This document shows, in pieces, positions 44,190-57,000 of a stretch of DNA of 64,000 nucleotides. The first letter of the stretch is position 1. Every line of letters begins with the position of its first letter. Source of the stretch: Hormiphora californensis. Lineage: Eukaryota; Ctenophora; Tentaculata; Cydippida; Pleurobrachiidae. Position numbers and translations under genes: made by a program. The DNA lies in the NCBI GenBank assembly GCA_020137815.1, contig CM035352.1, forward strand, positions 62,501 through 126,500, given 5' to 3'. The notes below the pieces were generated by a model, which was not told the origin of the DNA, did no database searches, and saw nothing but the letters and a program-made list of their open reading frames with translations.

Positions 44190-45060
44190 TGGATAGAATC
44201 CAGGCTTTTTACGCCAAATGTTTATCTAGAACTAAAAAGAAGAGAGAAAAAAAAAGGGGGGAGAGAGAAGAAGCAGAAAGGGGGTTTTTAGGAAAAAGGA
44301 AGAGAAAAATAAAAAAAGGGGGGGGGGATACGAGTGATGAAAGCTTGGGGACTATATTTTCATTTTACACCCATGCCCCCCGGGCCTCTCCCTTTTCTAT
44401 AAACCTCATAAAGGAAAAGGGCCCAAAAGACCCCCCCCCCCCCCCCCTGGTTTTTTTTACCTAAAAGGGGAGAAGGGGTTTTGTTGAAAGAGGGAGGGAG
44501 AGAGATTCATATAAAATACGAATTACAAAAAATTTTTTGCGGTTCAAACCCAGCTCTCACTTCAAATTAGTCCAAGTCCGTGACTTTGGTGAGACCGCAA
44601 AATTTATCCGGCCTAAAAAAACGGTGTTTTCAAAGTTTTTTGAGGTTCCCCAGAGGGGTTGCCCGGGTTTCAAAAAAAACCCGGGGGAACAAAAAGAATG
44701 GCTTTTTTGGGAATACACATTTGACGTTTTTTTTCGTTTTTCTATCTTTTTTGGGCCGTCTGGAAAGAGCTCAAACCCTCTCAAAAAAAAAACTAAAAAA
44801 GAAGTTGTTTATGGTTTTGACACTGCGACCTTGAAATTAAACCTTTTTTTTCAGGGGGAATTTAAATGGGCTGTGTGCGGTTTTGGGAATCCCACAGTAA
44901 AAAAAATTTTGGGAAAAATTTCCGTTTTGGCTCCCCGGGCCCAGCTTTCCGTAAACCCATTTAAATTTTTGCTATCTTTGTGCGCGCACAGAAATTTGCG
45001 GTTCATATCCCCCCTGAATATGATCTTACAAACAAATTTTTAAAGTCCCTTTAAGAAAAA
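44190..45060. repeat. Damaged inverted copy of 41.06-42.61 kb
   Basis: In reverse complement, ATCCAGGCTTTTTAC, the CT microsatellite, the G-run, CATATGAA...ACGAATTACA and GTGAGACCGCA appear in the same order as in 41067-42610. Many homopolymer changes are present, and the element at 41932-42558 is missing. Confidence 0.7.
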
Positions 45061-45384
45061 CCCCCTTTAATTTTAAAAAGTGTACTGAAAACCCCCGGTA
45101 GCCCCAAAAAAATTTTAAGGATAGTGCTCTTTTTTACAGTAAGTTTATTTTTGGCATCGCGCGCTCCAACAAATTAATTTCAAAGTGGTTTTCCCTGTCC
45201 GGGTGCTGTACCACTGCGTGGCCAACCGGAAAGGTGGTCCCGTCCATCCCGTGAAAAAAAAATACCGCCAGCTGAAATTTTCTGGACTGAGAAGCTTCTT
45301 GTAGACCTCTTCGATGGTGAAAATTTCAGTGCTAGCTCATTTGTTCGAAAGCTAATACACTACTCCAACAAGAAAAATTCAGAG

Positions 45385-45740
45385 ACCGAGAACGTTACTC
45401 CCCCTACTCCATCCAATCATGCTCTGGAAAATGGCACACGGTTGAAGCGCCAAACAACATCGGTATCCGCTTTTACCAAAATGATCGTCAGGGACTCGAG
45501 CGGAGTGGCCAACATGCCCCACTACCAACATCGTCGGTGGCCACGAAATTCCCCAACTCTTCGCTTCTAGAGCGACCGACTCATGGAAGACCCTTGCCCA
45601 AGTAAGTGAACTCAGCCAAAACTGTGTGCAAAGTACTTCTTGGAGAGGGTCTTGAAGGGTAGGTTGTTTTGACCACCTTTCCTCCACTCGGTTCCATACT
45701 CCTCTTTTGTCAGGTTTTGAGTACGAGTGGTGATAACACG
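45385..45740 (+). pseudogene. LINE C-terminal relic
   Basis: RERYSPYSIQSCSGKWHTVE and then NNIGIRFYQNDRQGLE parallels the RRRERYTIIQLWKI and STGTRFYHHERLGIK of 40477-40929, with frameshifts. The 158-codon minus-strand frame over the same bases (45379-45855) is less convincing. Because the area is poorly polished, the frameshifts may be sequencing errors. Confidence 0.45.
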
Positions 45741-46439
45741 AGCGAATGTTCATTTCTGCGGTCCATTCTTCGTGTCGCTCTAGTTGGGGGTGGTTGGGGG
45801 GATCGGTGGTGTCCCCATTTGCCGAGGTACTCGGACCTGCAGTGTTATCATTCACCGTGTGATATCCACTTCCGGGAGTATATTTAGGCCAGATGCTGCT
45901 AGCCTGCTAGCATTCGCTGATCAGCCATCTCCTGCGGTGTTGTTACCATGTGTCCAGATTTTCTCTATTGATCTGAACTGGCTTGAGAGTTTGGCACCTG
46001 TTATGGGGGTTGCACCCTTGTCTTCCCATAGGCGTTCGAGCCTCTTCAGGATCCGGATGTGCCTGGGTTCTGCTGAGTAGTAGCAGTACCCCAATCTAGG
46101 TTCTCTTGCTTAACGCCGACCTTCCTGGTTTACGGGTGTTATACTCATGTCGAATAAGATAAGTAGTTTTGGGGGTGAAGTTTCAAACCAATCACTGTGC
46201 ATTGGTGTTACATAGTCATCGGTTTTTTAGAAGGAAGAGCCGGGTTTGGGGGTCTTAACACACTGCCACCGGTGCACAGCGGTAAACGGAATCCCACCGC
46301 CACATTTGGTCCGTTAGTGGATGGTTTACCCGCCATCCTTGCAGCGCTTTTTTAGCACGAACCGACACTTTCAAGCGTACGGGTGGTATATGTCTATATG
46401 GTGGATCTGGAACGGGGATATATATGTAACATTGTGACT

Positions 46440-47220
46440 AGCCGGAACGGGGTAAACTATCCCCAGGAACGGATAAAACGATCCCTCCGGAACGGGGCAC
46501 CACCTCTGTGTGAGCGGGGTAAACATCCTCTCAGGCGGGGGTAAGGGGTAATACTTCCTCCCGGAACGGGGCAACTATCCTCTGTGGAGCGGGTAAACTA
46601 TCCTCTCAGGCGCGGGGTGGGGCAACATCCTCTCAGAACGGGGCAACTATCCTCTGTGGATCGGGGTAAACATCCTCAGGCGCGGGTAAGGGGTATACTA
46701 TTCTCTCTGGATCGGGGCAACTATCCTCTCGAGAACGGGGCAACTATCCATACTGTGGAGTGGGGTTAAATATCCGCTCAGGCCGGCAGGTAAGGGGGTA
46801 TACTATCCTCTCCGGAACGGGGCAACTATCCTCTGTGAGCGGGGTAAACTATCCTCTCAGGTGTGGGGTAGGGGTATCCTATATCCTCTCCGGAACGGGC
46901 AACTATCCTCTGCGGAGCGGGGTAAACTATCCTCTCGGTGTGGGGTAAGGGTATACTATCCTCTCCGAACGGGGCACTATCCTCTGTGGAGCGGGGTAAC
47001 TATCCTCTCAGGCGCGGTGGTAGGGGTATACCTATTCTCTCCGGAACGGGGCAACTATCCTCTGTGGAGCGGGGTAAACTATCCTCTCAGGGCGGGGGTA
47101 GGGGAATACTATTCTCTCTGGATCGGGGTAGACTATTCTCTCTGGGACGGACGATGGTAAAATTTCATCCTTGTGAATCAGCGGGGTAAACTATCCTCCC
47201 CGGAACGGGGAAAATGATCC
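46440..47220. repeat. Minisatellite, GGGGTAAACTATCCTCTC units
   Basis: Alternating units of about 25 bp (GGAACGGGGCAACTATCCTC, GAGCGGGGTAAACTATCCTC) form a higher-order period near 79 bp, repeated about ten times with indels. All reading frames here are repeat artefacts. Confidence 0.85.
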
Positions 47221-47559
47221 TCTCCGAAGTAATAACCCTAGTCTGGAGCGGTACCTCTTTAATGAGAGGTTTAGGGGGTTAGCAGATTAGTATCAGGATT
47301 TGTTAGTGGGTATTAGATAAAGGGGCATTGAGGTCCACAGGTGGCGGAAGTGCCGTTCCACGGTAACCCTAAGCCGGGGTAGGAACGTAATAGTTTGGCG
47401 ATGATACACTGTGGGCCGCCTAGCCAAGAGATCTTTTTGTGTTTTGGTATTTTATGATTTTTTTCCCGTATTTTTGATACACAGCCACGCTTAGCCACGG
47501 CCACACGGACCTAAAATCGATCAAGGGAAAAGGGGATGGGAAAGTACTCCGTGTGACCC

Positions 47560-47810
47560 TGTTGCCCGGGGAACCCGATAGGAGGTGGTGGCAGGTGGAC
47601 AACTCCCCCTCTCTCTCTCCTCTCTCTCCTCCTCTCTCTCCCTCTCTCTCATCTCTCTCGCTCTCGGTCCCCTACACGCCCACTCCCACATGGGGCCGTG
47701 AGGCCAATGCGAGAGCAGGGTTAAAATCCCCGACCCGGATCCTGTTTGGATCTGAGGGCCCGGAGGGTCCTGCGGAGTAAAGGTTAGGGTAGGTAGAACA
47801 ATGTACATAC
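47560..47810. repeat. Repeat family I, reverse copy
   Basis: CACTCCCACATGGGGCC and GGGCCCGGAGGGTCCTGCGG match 27422-27550 in reverse with errors. Confidence 0.6.
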
Positions 47811-48054
47811 GGGTAAATTTAACATGTAACATTGGGTAAGGAAAAGGGGATGACTATTAAAAAAGGGGGATTAAAGCTCACGGAACGGAGCACAAGACCC
47901 CTAAACTATCTGCAAGAAGCCCAATCCTGCTACAATAATTCTAAGAAGAGACAACTTATCAGGAACTGAAGAGCAAACCGCCCTGAATACAAGGCAGCCT
48001 AAAACAAGCAGGAACGGGGTTCGAGCGAAAAAAAATTATACAATGGATGATGAT

Positions 48055-48343
48055 TACATGTCGAGCCAGAGAGGACAGCCAGCCCGGTCCAGAGAAGCCA
48101 GCTGACCCCGCCCCAGAGAAACAGCTGACCCCGCCCAAAAGCCGCTGGCCCCGTTCAGAAAAACCAGCTGACCCCGCTTCCAGAGAAGCCAGCTGACCCC
48201 GTTCGAGAAGACGCCACCCCTTTCCAGAGAAGACAGTCTGAACCTCAACCCCGTTCCATTAAGGACAGCTACTCCCGCTCCAGTAAATACAGCTGACCCC
48301 GCTTCCAGTAAGACACTTACCCCGCTCCAGAGAGGACCGCCCC
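48055..48343. repeat. Minisatellite at the gap edge
   Basis: About ten units of CAGCTGACCCCG(C/T)TCCAGAGAAG resemble the reverse complement of the array at 46440-47220. The array runs into the gap, which suggests the gap is an unresolved tandem array. Confidence 0.8.
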
Positions 48344-48443
48344 NNNNNNNNNNNNNNNNNNNNNNNNNNNNNNNNNNNNNNNNNNNNNNNNNNNNNNNNN
48401 NNNNNNNNNNNNNNNNNNNNNNNNNNNNNNNNNNNNNNNNNNN
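48344..48443. other. Assembly gap, 100 N
   Basis: Exactly 100 undetermined bases, a conventional size for a gap of unknown length. Confidence 0.99.
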
Positions 48444-49256
48444 TCAGTAATGCATAGATGGGCCGCGTGATGGTGCTATAATAATAAAAAAAAGCACAAG
48501 GGGGGGGGGGGGGGGGGTACCAGTATCATGTTAACGGGCGAAGGCCATAAAATCATGGATTATTGAAACCTACCATAGCTTGCATACTGTCTTTGCAAGG
48601 ATTCATTGGGGCCTGCTTCGCGCCGAAGTTCTATTCATCTTTAGACTGCTGTGCTCCTCCATGTATCGCCGTCCTTTTCTTCGGGCTAATGGTGTAGTGA
48701 CACTATCGCCAACTTATACATCATTGTTCCAGCCTTTCGCCTTCGAGACTCACGCATCTCTGTTGTCGTGGAAGTGGCTTCCTATGCCCTGCTTCAACTT
48801 CCAAGCTTATCCCTGGTCCATTCTCTCCCGGTGTTCTTATCCCGTGTACGATCGTAACGAGGAGCACATAATTGCATCATTATCAAATTGACCCTGATTT
48901 TATCGGTACCGTCTCCAACAGCTTTCTAGCATCATGTTTCTGGGTCGCATAGGAGTGCTCTATGAGGTCTGTGGCCCTTCTTTCTATTCGTAATAGAACA
49001 TCCTTGCCTGCCCATCATTATACCTTCTTTATCCTGTCTATGACCATATCGTTCCGAATATTGGCGTATCTTCGATTCATGAAAAATTGAAGTCCTGACC
49101 AGGTCTCTCGATGATAGTGTCCTCTCATCGCGAGCACTAGTACATTGCAGACTGTCAAGATGGTGTGTGTTGGTGGGAGAATAGAAGTGAGTCGCCATAC
49201 CGTCCTTAGATCGTAAGGGTTTCTCGGCGTGTCTGAGACGAAGAGGGAGAGAATGA

Positions 49257-49805
49257 TCAGGGGGGTGTGTAGAGTTTTGGTACCAAGAAAATCGGACTAT
49301 TCCATTCCGAGGGTTCATCCAGCTCTTGTACCACACCAGCCTTCATCATCTCACTGATATTCCTCCTCATTTCATCTCTCAACTTGTACGCTGTTGGGAT
49401 TGGGTTCGACCATCTTGGTTCTGCATCGTGTTTCAATTTCACTTCAGCTTCAAAAAAATTTGAGCACCCGATATCATATCCTATTACTGAAATGTATGAA
49501 AGTTGACAGTGTAAATTCTTTCACCTCCTTTTGTCTTCCTCCCCCACTTCTTCACTGCATTTTTCCAAATTCAGCCTCCCGAACAGCTCTTCCTCTGTCC
49601 ACCTCTCTTGTCGCGTTTCTTCAGAAGAGACCCCGTTGACTGTATCTTCTTCTGGTTCCCATCTCACACCTGTCATGGGGCTGTAATCCGGGATAGGTTC
49701 TAGCTGCCCTGCTCTCTCTCCTGCTCGCAGATCAATACTTTCATCTCCCAAATTCAGAACTTCAATTAATATGACGTGATCAACTGCTATAGCCCAACTG
49801 TTCAT
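49257..49805 (-). pseudogene. Ty3/gypsy-type pol relic
   Basis: Two frames survive. Bases 49521-49805 encode a stretch with GDESIDLRAGERAGQLEPI, like the linker between protease and reverse transcriptase. Bases 49257-49442 encode AYKLRDEMRRNISEMMKAGV followed by SPIFLVPK, the conserved entry into the reverse transcriptase of gypsy-type LTR retrotransposons. Downstream frames (48560-49256) are broken, and no LTRs or YxDD box are seen. Long terminal repeats may lie beyond the gap. This is a dead copy. Confidence 0.6.
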
Positions 49806-50104
49806 TCTGAGAATTCTGATACAAAGATATTATTTGCCGTACTGATATATGAGGTAACTCCAACCCCCACAGTTTTCTCCTTGTTAACAGGAGTGTGACC
49901 AGAGGGAATCACAGTGGGTTGAGTTAATCTAGGCACAAACCCACAGTAACTATTCGAATTGGCGTATCTTTATATCAGGAATCTCGGATAGCAACCCTTT
50001 TGTTTTATTGCTATCTGAACAGATTAGGCGTATAGACAAGGCTCTTATTATCAGCAGTGCTTACGTTTCAAGGATAATAGTAATAATTATACACTGAACT
50101 GCTG
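49806..50104. other. No gene seen
   Basis: AT-rich sequence between the pol relic and the telomere-like tract, with no repeats recognised from elsewhere. Confidence 0.4.
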
Positions 50105-50223
50105 TAGGGTTAGGGTTAGGGTTAGGGTTAGGGTTAGGGTTAGGGTTAGGGTTAGGGTTAGGGTTAGGGTTAGGGTTAGGGTTAGGGTTAGGGTTAGGGT
50201 TAGGGTTAGGGTTAGGGTTAGGG
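50105..50223. repeat. Interstitial telomeric repeat (TTAGGG)n
   Basis: About twenty perfect TTAGGG units, the animal telomere repeat. The right flank holds two imperfect copies of AATCGAATTCCTGCCA(G/C)GC. The long Pro-Asn frame through it is an artefact. Confidence 0.97.
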
Positions 50224-51496
50224 CCATAAACAATCGAATTCCTGCCAGCGAGGGCGCGGTTAAGATCAATCGATTTCCTGCCACGCCCACGGTTAGGAAC
50301 ACAGTGTACGGAAATCCGACACATTTTATTTTTAAGTGCTACTTTAGTTAATCACTGCTAATTAGTGGTTGAATATTTTGAAGTTTTAAGAACGGAAAAA
50401 GGGAACAGAAGGGATTATCTATCCAGCTATGTAATTTTTAGTTGAATTTTCAGATCATAACATAAGTCTATCCTTCCAGAACACCAGGTCATTTTTGGTC
50501 AATTTTGGACATAATTGATCAATTATCTAATTGACCAATTAACTTTTTTTAAGGTTAAGCTGGCCTAACCTTCACGTCTCAACGTCCTCTTTCAGATGGT
50601 GTAATTTTTTTGGAATTTTGTAAAACACATTATTGGGCACGTCGCGCCCCCCATGTTCGCGCGCCCGTAGGGCGATCCCCTCACATAGGGGGCACAGTCA
50701 CGACTAGCGCACTCGTAGAATGCTTCGTTCTGCTAAACGGCGCTAGTTAGCGTTTTAATTTTTGGATTTTCTGATCGGTCATGTTCTAAATGAATGCAAC
50801 GAACAGGTCTCGATTTGAAACTCTCAAAAACCGTGGCGTAATCGCCGATTTGCTCAAATCGGTTTTTTGGCAATTACGGGAGAACGGAATATCCATAAAA
50901 TCCCAAACTCTGGGATATGTTAGAGGAGACAATTTGACACCTTCGTGTCGAAGGATTTTTCGCTTATTCTTCTGGTCTTCAACTGACGGCCATTTGAATT
51001 AATTTGACCTCTCTTCCCCCGACCCTTAGTCCCACTAAACGACAGCTTTATAAGTAACCATCTTTTTTTCCCAGGTAGAGAATCCCTTGAACTGGTGCAA
51101 CGTATAGGTGGATAAGCCAGAAACGATTTCTGGACAGAGGAATCGACTCTCAAAGTTGGATGATTTCAAACAGTGATTGGACTTTTTGGGACACTTTGAC
51201 TTTAAAAAGAGTGATACATTTATCATTTTCCGACATAATTTTACCTAATTTGACCAACTAAAGTGTTTAATTAATCGTTAATTGCTTAATTAAGAAAATC
51301 GGACGCGCAAATATACAAACGCGCAGTTTTTTTCAACTTACCGCGCGCGATGAATAAATCATCGCAAGGCAAGTGTGCGCGAGCTAGAAAATCTTTTAAA
51401 TTTTTCAAAAACAAACTTTTTCACAGCCTTGCGCACCTGTCCCTCACTGAACAGCATTTACTTGACGATGAGGTACGTGCAAAAGTCTTTAATTAT
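50224..51496. other. AT-rich interval without a supported gene
   Basis: ACTAGCGCACTC at 50703 followed by GCTTCG and GGCGCTAG at about 50741-50748 could be an eroded Helitron end. The frames at 50790-51226 have no recognisable product. Confidence 0.35.
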
Positions 51497-51585
51497 TAAG
51501 GGGCGATTCAAAAAGGACGTTGAGGGATAGGGGGAGGGGCAGGTAGCCGATTTCGAAAACGGACGTCCTTTTTGAATCGCCCCTA
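51497..51585. mobile_element. Short MITE, 89 bp
   Basis: TTAGGGGCGATTCAAAAAGG and its mirror (through ACGTCC) form a hairpin with TAA/TTA at the edges. Confidence 0.75.
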
Positions 51586-51595
51586 AACCCAAAAA

Positions 51596-51811
51596 AAAGG
51601 TAAACCAAAACTACTGTAGCCCTTGCTGTGCGCGACCGGATTTTAGACGGCCATAGCTCCACCCCTGATAAGATACGAGATTTGTTTTGAGATCATGTCG
51701 AGTTCTTCCTACAAAACAAATCTCAAGTCTATCTCATCAGGGAGTGGAGCTATGACCGTGGAAAATTTCACAAAACCAGAGCGAGGGCTATAGTAGTTTT
51801 GGTTTACCTTT
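51596..51811. mobile_element. MITE family J, copy 4 (diverged)
   Basis: AAACCAAAACTACTGTAGCCC replaces the usual end, and the inner GACCGGATTTTAGACGGCCA is kept. Confidence 0.8.
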
Positions 51812-52207
51812 ACATCCTTCGTTAGCGTCCAGTTTCAACTACAAAAAGTCAGTGTGCATCTTGTATCTAAGTTATGTAGTCAGAATTCATATGTTTCTGA
51901 GCCTACGACAAGAATTGCAGGCCTTCTAACCTTGATGTCCATCTCGGAGTCTCTTATCCATGAACCAAGATTTAAGATTAGTGTGACAGTTTGGTACAGG
52001 TTCCGTCTATCTGTGTATTTCTAGCTCCTTTACTGAAGCAATGCCATCAGCAGACTCTTCTCCTTGGGGCACGTTTCAGTGTAAATGGGTGCCTCTCCAG
52101 TCCCAAGTGCAGTTCGCATACATGTCAGTAAAGACCTGTGCTTTATTGTTAGCATGTATATATAAAACAGACAAAGCATCTGTGCTCTGTGATTTTCAAG
52201 GTGACTA

Positions 52208-52277
52208 AGGTAGCTCAAATAATAGGGCAACCTTCCCGGCCTATTAATTTCAATTAATATCGGTATAATATTGGTAT
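52208..52277. repeat. Family P half-repeat
   Basis: GGTAGCTCAAATAATAGGGC, then CCTTCCCGGCC, then AATTTCAATTAATATCGG. Confidence 0.65.
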
Positions 52278-52382
52278 AATAAAAAATAAAAAACAACGGT
52301 GTGGATGTTTAGACATAATCTATGTTATAATCTATATTATAGTACAATTAAATACCTTTTTATAAATCAAGATTTGTTTCAG

Positions 52383-52513
52383 ACACGTGCTACTGGCTAT
52401 GATATTGGCGTCGGCACAGTCACTTTGCTGGATCAAAGGTGTTACTTATCATCTCCAGAGGAACACAACGCAGTACTGTGGCTCAGTTGAACGCGCTATG
52501 ATGATTCACGAAG
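52383..52513 (+). CDS. Exon with signal-peptide-like start, plus strand
   Basis: The exon lies between a good acceptor (TTTGTTTCAG) and the donor GTTAGT. It is open throughout and reads HVLLAMILASAQSLCWIKG and then a short polar stretch with an N-glycosylation-type NTT and one Cys. The hydrophobic run looks like a signal peptide, with either the internal Met at 52399 or a Met from an earlier exon. It leaves one base of a codon, which is the phase needed by the plus-strand exon at 57871. It may therefore be the first exon of that gene, with the minus-strand gene nested in the intron. No family is recognised. Confidence 0.4.
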
Positions 52514-52770
52514 GTTAGTTTTGCATTATAATAAAACATATTTCGTGTCCTGGTGTTTGTACCGTTTCAGTGAGCTAGCTAAGCTAAGGAGCTTCTAAAA
52601 TCATTCCCCTACTAAAACGCTATCTCGTGCGATCTCGTGCGATCTTGAATATGGGACAAGTTGAACTCATGTTGTGCACTATCGTCCTAGGAACAGATAG
52701 TCGATTAGTCATTTATAGGTATGACAACATGGGAAGATCATAACGTAAATATTTAGTACTTACTTCTGGT

Positions 52771-53983
52771 TTAGGACATTGTTGTAAGTTTATCAAGCAG
52801 CTCGTCCTTCTCTACCTGTTGTTTCCGCTCTATTTTCTTGGTTTCTTTGCGGTACAAAGATGCTGATATGAACTTGTAACATGCCAATGACAGGCGACAG
52901 TAAACTGCTAATATCGGTAGTAGTAAGATACCTGAAACATTTTTTAGTCCCGACCTTGTTTCACTATACCTTGTTTCACTATACCTTGTTTCACTATACC
53001 CCACACACAAGATAAGAGGAGAGTTAAAACCTCCCTCCCTCCCTCCCTCCCTCCCTCCCCTCCCTCCCTCCCTCCCTCCCTCCCTCCCTCCCTCCCTCCC
53101 TCCCTCCCTCCCTCCCTCCCTCCCTCCCTCCCTCCCTCCCTCCCTCCCTCCCTCCCTCCCTCCCTCCCTCCCTCCCTCCCTCCCTCCCTCCCTCCCTCCC
53201 TCCCTCCCTCCCTCCCTCCCTCCCTCCCTCCCTCCCTCCCTCCCTCCCTCCCTCCCTCCCTCCCTCCCTCCCTCCCTCCCTCCCTCCCTCCCTCCCTCCC
53301 TCCCTCCCTCCCTCCCTCCCTCCCTCCCTCCCTCCCTTTTTTCTAACCAGCAATAATGACGAATAATATAAGACGCCAGTGCGAAATACCCCCATCCACA
53401 ATGCCAATAAGTTCGCCAAACAGTTCGCCGATAGAGTGACTATGAGTATGCTCCTTTTCCTCTCCTTCTTTTTCGTCAGCAATCAAATCCGTCCTAGAGA
53501 GTAAGACATGAGCTGATGAACACCCTGTTACATGAAGTTCCCCGACCAACCAATAATTTTTACGTGTCACATATATATGTATCACAACAATATATATGTA
53601 TCACAACAATGTAAACCCCGATTAAGATAGGTGTAATATCGGTAGTTTGAAGATTTTACACGCACTCGTTAACTGCGAGCTGGGTGATTGATTTTAGCTA
53701 TAAAAATGAGGGCTCCCTGTGTCAAACAGCTGGGAAGCAGAGCTGCCCCAACAAGGGTGCCACCAGATCATCCTTGAATAATATTTTTAAACGTCAACTT
53801 ACGCATTAAATTCAATATCTGAGATATCCACTGATTTGACATTATCACGATAAATGAGGTGTCCCTCTATCTTCCTTGGTGGGTAAATGGTTTCACCTGT
53901 AGGGATATTATTTGATGTATCTTGATACTTGTAGAATACGGACAGTGGTGACATTTTTGAGAGAGAGAGAGAGAGAGAGAGAT

Positions 53984-54056
<73 letters not shown>

Positions 54057-57000
54057 AAGAGAGAGAGTGAGTGAGTGAGTGAGTGAGTGAGTGAGTGAGT
54101 GAGTGAGTGAGTGAGTGAGTGAGTGAGTGAGTGAGTGAGTGAGTGCGTGCGTGAGTGGTGCGTGGTGCGGTGGTGACGTGAGTGTGGTGTCGTGCGTGCT
54201 GCGTGCGTGCGTGCGTGCGTGCGTGGTGCGTGCGTGCGTGCGTGAGTGAGTGCGTGAGTGAGTGCGTGGTGGTGCGTGCGTGGTGCGTGGTGCTGGTGGG
54301 CGTGGTGCGTTGGTGCGTGAGTGACGTGCGTGGTGGTTGCGTGGCAGGAGGAAGCAGGCGAGACGACGCAGCGCGGAGCGGCGGCTGCGTCGCGTGGGTG
54401 CGTGTGCGTGCGTGCGTGATGACGTGCGTGCGTGCGTGCGTGGTGCGTGCGTGCGGGTGCTGGTGCTGGTGACGTGCGTGGTGCGTGTGAGTGGTGCGTG
54501 CTGCGTGCGTGAGTGCGGTGCGTGCGTGCGTGGTGCGTGCGTGCGTGGAGTGCGTGAGCTGCGTGCGTTGCAGTGCGTGCGTGCGTGGTGGTGCGTGCTG
54601 CGTGAGTGCGTGCGTGGGCGTGGTGACTGCGTGCGTGCAGTGGTGAGTGAGTGAGTGAGTGAGTGAGTGAGTGAGTGAGTGAGTGAGTGAGTGAGTGAGT
54701 GAGTGAGTTAGTGAGTGAGGAAAATTCCAGATTTAAATGTACCTCCTTTAATGTTAACGGATAGTGTTGTTTTCCAATCGAAGAAGCAGGTGCTAGCCGT
54801 GCACTTCCTCTCATTTCCTGCGACCATCTCCCCAACAACCACCAAACTGTGGACGTTTCCTACCAGTATCCCCGATGGTAGGTCCACGTAAGGTGTACTG
54901 CTGGGGCACTCAATGGTCTGCCTGGGGCACGACTCACTGTTAAGTTGCAGACAGCTCAACTTGTGGTCCTGAAGAGAAATTAATATAATTATAATTTAGT
55001 ATATATGTATTATACCAAAACTAATTGAAATTAGTAGGCCGGAAAGGTTGCCCTATGATTTGAGCTACCTTTGCCACCGTAACATTCACGGGGTAAAAAC
55101 AGGGTATAACAGATGTTTCGTCTATCTTCAAAAGGAAATACATACTGGTGCCAAAGGTAGCTCAAATCATAGGGCAACCTTTCCGGCGTACTAATTTCAA
55201 TTAGTTTTGGTATAATTTGCATCATTCTTGGGATTTTTATCCATTTAGATGTAGTAGAACAAGTACAGAGAGGATAGAATCGCTTAGTTGCATTTTTTTC
55301 ATTTTTGACGTCATTTTGACGTCATAAAATGACGTCACGACGTCATGAAGTCAAAATTTTGACGTCATATTATCGGGATTACCTAGATGAAGTTACTGAC
55401 CAAGTTTGAGATCGATTGGATAAGATTTGAGTCCGCTATGGCGAAAAACCCCATATCGTCATATCTAATTTTAAACAGTCATAACACTTCAGACGCGTTT
55501 TAAGACCCTTTATATACATGTAGTTTTGAAAATATAGTTTCTGAAAGTTCAGACAATTCTCTTTCCATGATATAGTCTTCGTGTTTCGATTAGAATCCGT
55601 CTTCAGGCTGTAAATTGAGCTCAAATAATAAGATAATATTTGGGCCCACTATACACTAGTTTTGGTGTAATTTTTGGGATTAGATGTACATAGTTCAAAG
55701 ATGCAATAAAATTGCAAAATTTTCATTTATGACGTCATAAAGCGACATCATGTCATAATGATGACGTATTATCATCCGGATTACCTAGATAAAGATACTG
55801 TAATTTCAGAATAAAATCTTCACGGGATTTTACCTTTGCGCTTGCCAGCGCATTGACTTACTGCTGTCACAAAATACTGTGCGTCACGCTCATAAATTGG
55901 CCCACGTACAACCACCCTCTTGCATTTTCCTCCAACTATCAGGTCTGTAGATAACGCCATAAATTCCTCCACCAATCTGACCCTCTTTGGCATTATCACC
56001 AACCCGTGGAAGGTTATAGGCCCACTGACGTCCACTTCTGTCAGTTGCATCCTCCCCAGGTCGATGACGGCATCGTAAGGAATGCTATCCTAAAACAGGA
56101 GTATTTTGCATTAATTAAACTATGTTTTGGGAACCTTGAAGTGCAATTTGAATATATATTCTTAAACATCTATTGTGATTTACAGTTTCATGGTTACTTA
56201 CATTAATCAGGGTTTTCAGTAATGAAGACGTGGCAGTCTTCAAGTCAATCCTCTCGATTGATTTATACCTTAATAGCCTCAGGACAGTTTCCTCGAACAG
56301 CGTCATATCGTGTCTATATCGTGTATATAATAGAATTATGTATACAGTCGACGACGGAAAATCATTTCCTAGTGCAGGAGCTAAGTAGTAAAGATCGGCA
56401 CGTGCCAAAACTTTTGGAGCTATGACAAAAATGTGACTTTTGGCCCAAAAGTCACCTTTTTGTCATAGCTCCTTCCAAAAAAATCACTAGTGTGTTAGTA
56501 ATATAATGTAGGGGTGCTTGTGTTAAGGGTGCGACGTGCCCAAATGATGATCTACCTGCTCCTACTATATCACAATGAACAGCTGGTAGTAAATCACGAC
56601 ATATCAATTTACTTACCGTTTATCCAGCGTAAACATTGCCAGCTGCTCCCAGCACTGGATAACTGTCGCCACTGCCCTGAGGCTAGAAGACTCCTGCCAG
56701 AACCCCTCCACTACGTGCTTGTTAAACTGAACCTAAATATACGGAATTTGATAAGTTTGGCAAATGTTTACTACTCTTACTTATATATCCATTAGAATGT
56801 AAACACTTAGCCAAACTTACATGATCCTCTCCATTCTTGTGCGACCCAAAAAGCTGCCTTTCGATCTCGTCACGAAGGTTAAATCTCTTCGATCGGGAAC
56901 CTATTTTAAGGTAATTATAGTTTGTCACACACAAAAACTCCACAACAAGCTCATGTGAGGCCCTTGTCCCTCACTCAAACAGTTAATATAGTATCTTAAT

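Larger units (their letters stand above)
43250..48343. other. Low-quality contig end next to the gap
   Basis: Homopolymers are stretched and bases inside them collapsed (for example 43616-43810), unlike the clean repeats elsewhere. Known repeats are present here only as damaged copies. Gene calls in this stretch are unsafe. Confidence 0.6.

Noticed and set aside
45379-45855. 158-codon minus-strand frame
   Set aside because: Part overlaps a better plus-strand LINE C-terminal match. Composition is odd and the area is error-prone.
46584-47189. Overlapping plus-strand frames with repeated NYPLRSG units
   Set aside because: Translation of a minisatellite in a poorly polished contig end.
50061-50324. 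Pro-Asn and Leu-Thr repeat frames
   Set aside because: Translation of the (TTAGGG)n tract.
53867-54838. 323-codon minus-strand frame
   Set aside because: It runs through GA, GAGT and GCGT microsatellites (Thr-His and Leu-Ser repeats). Only about 90 bases at its end overlap a real exon, in a different frame.
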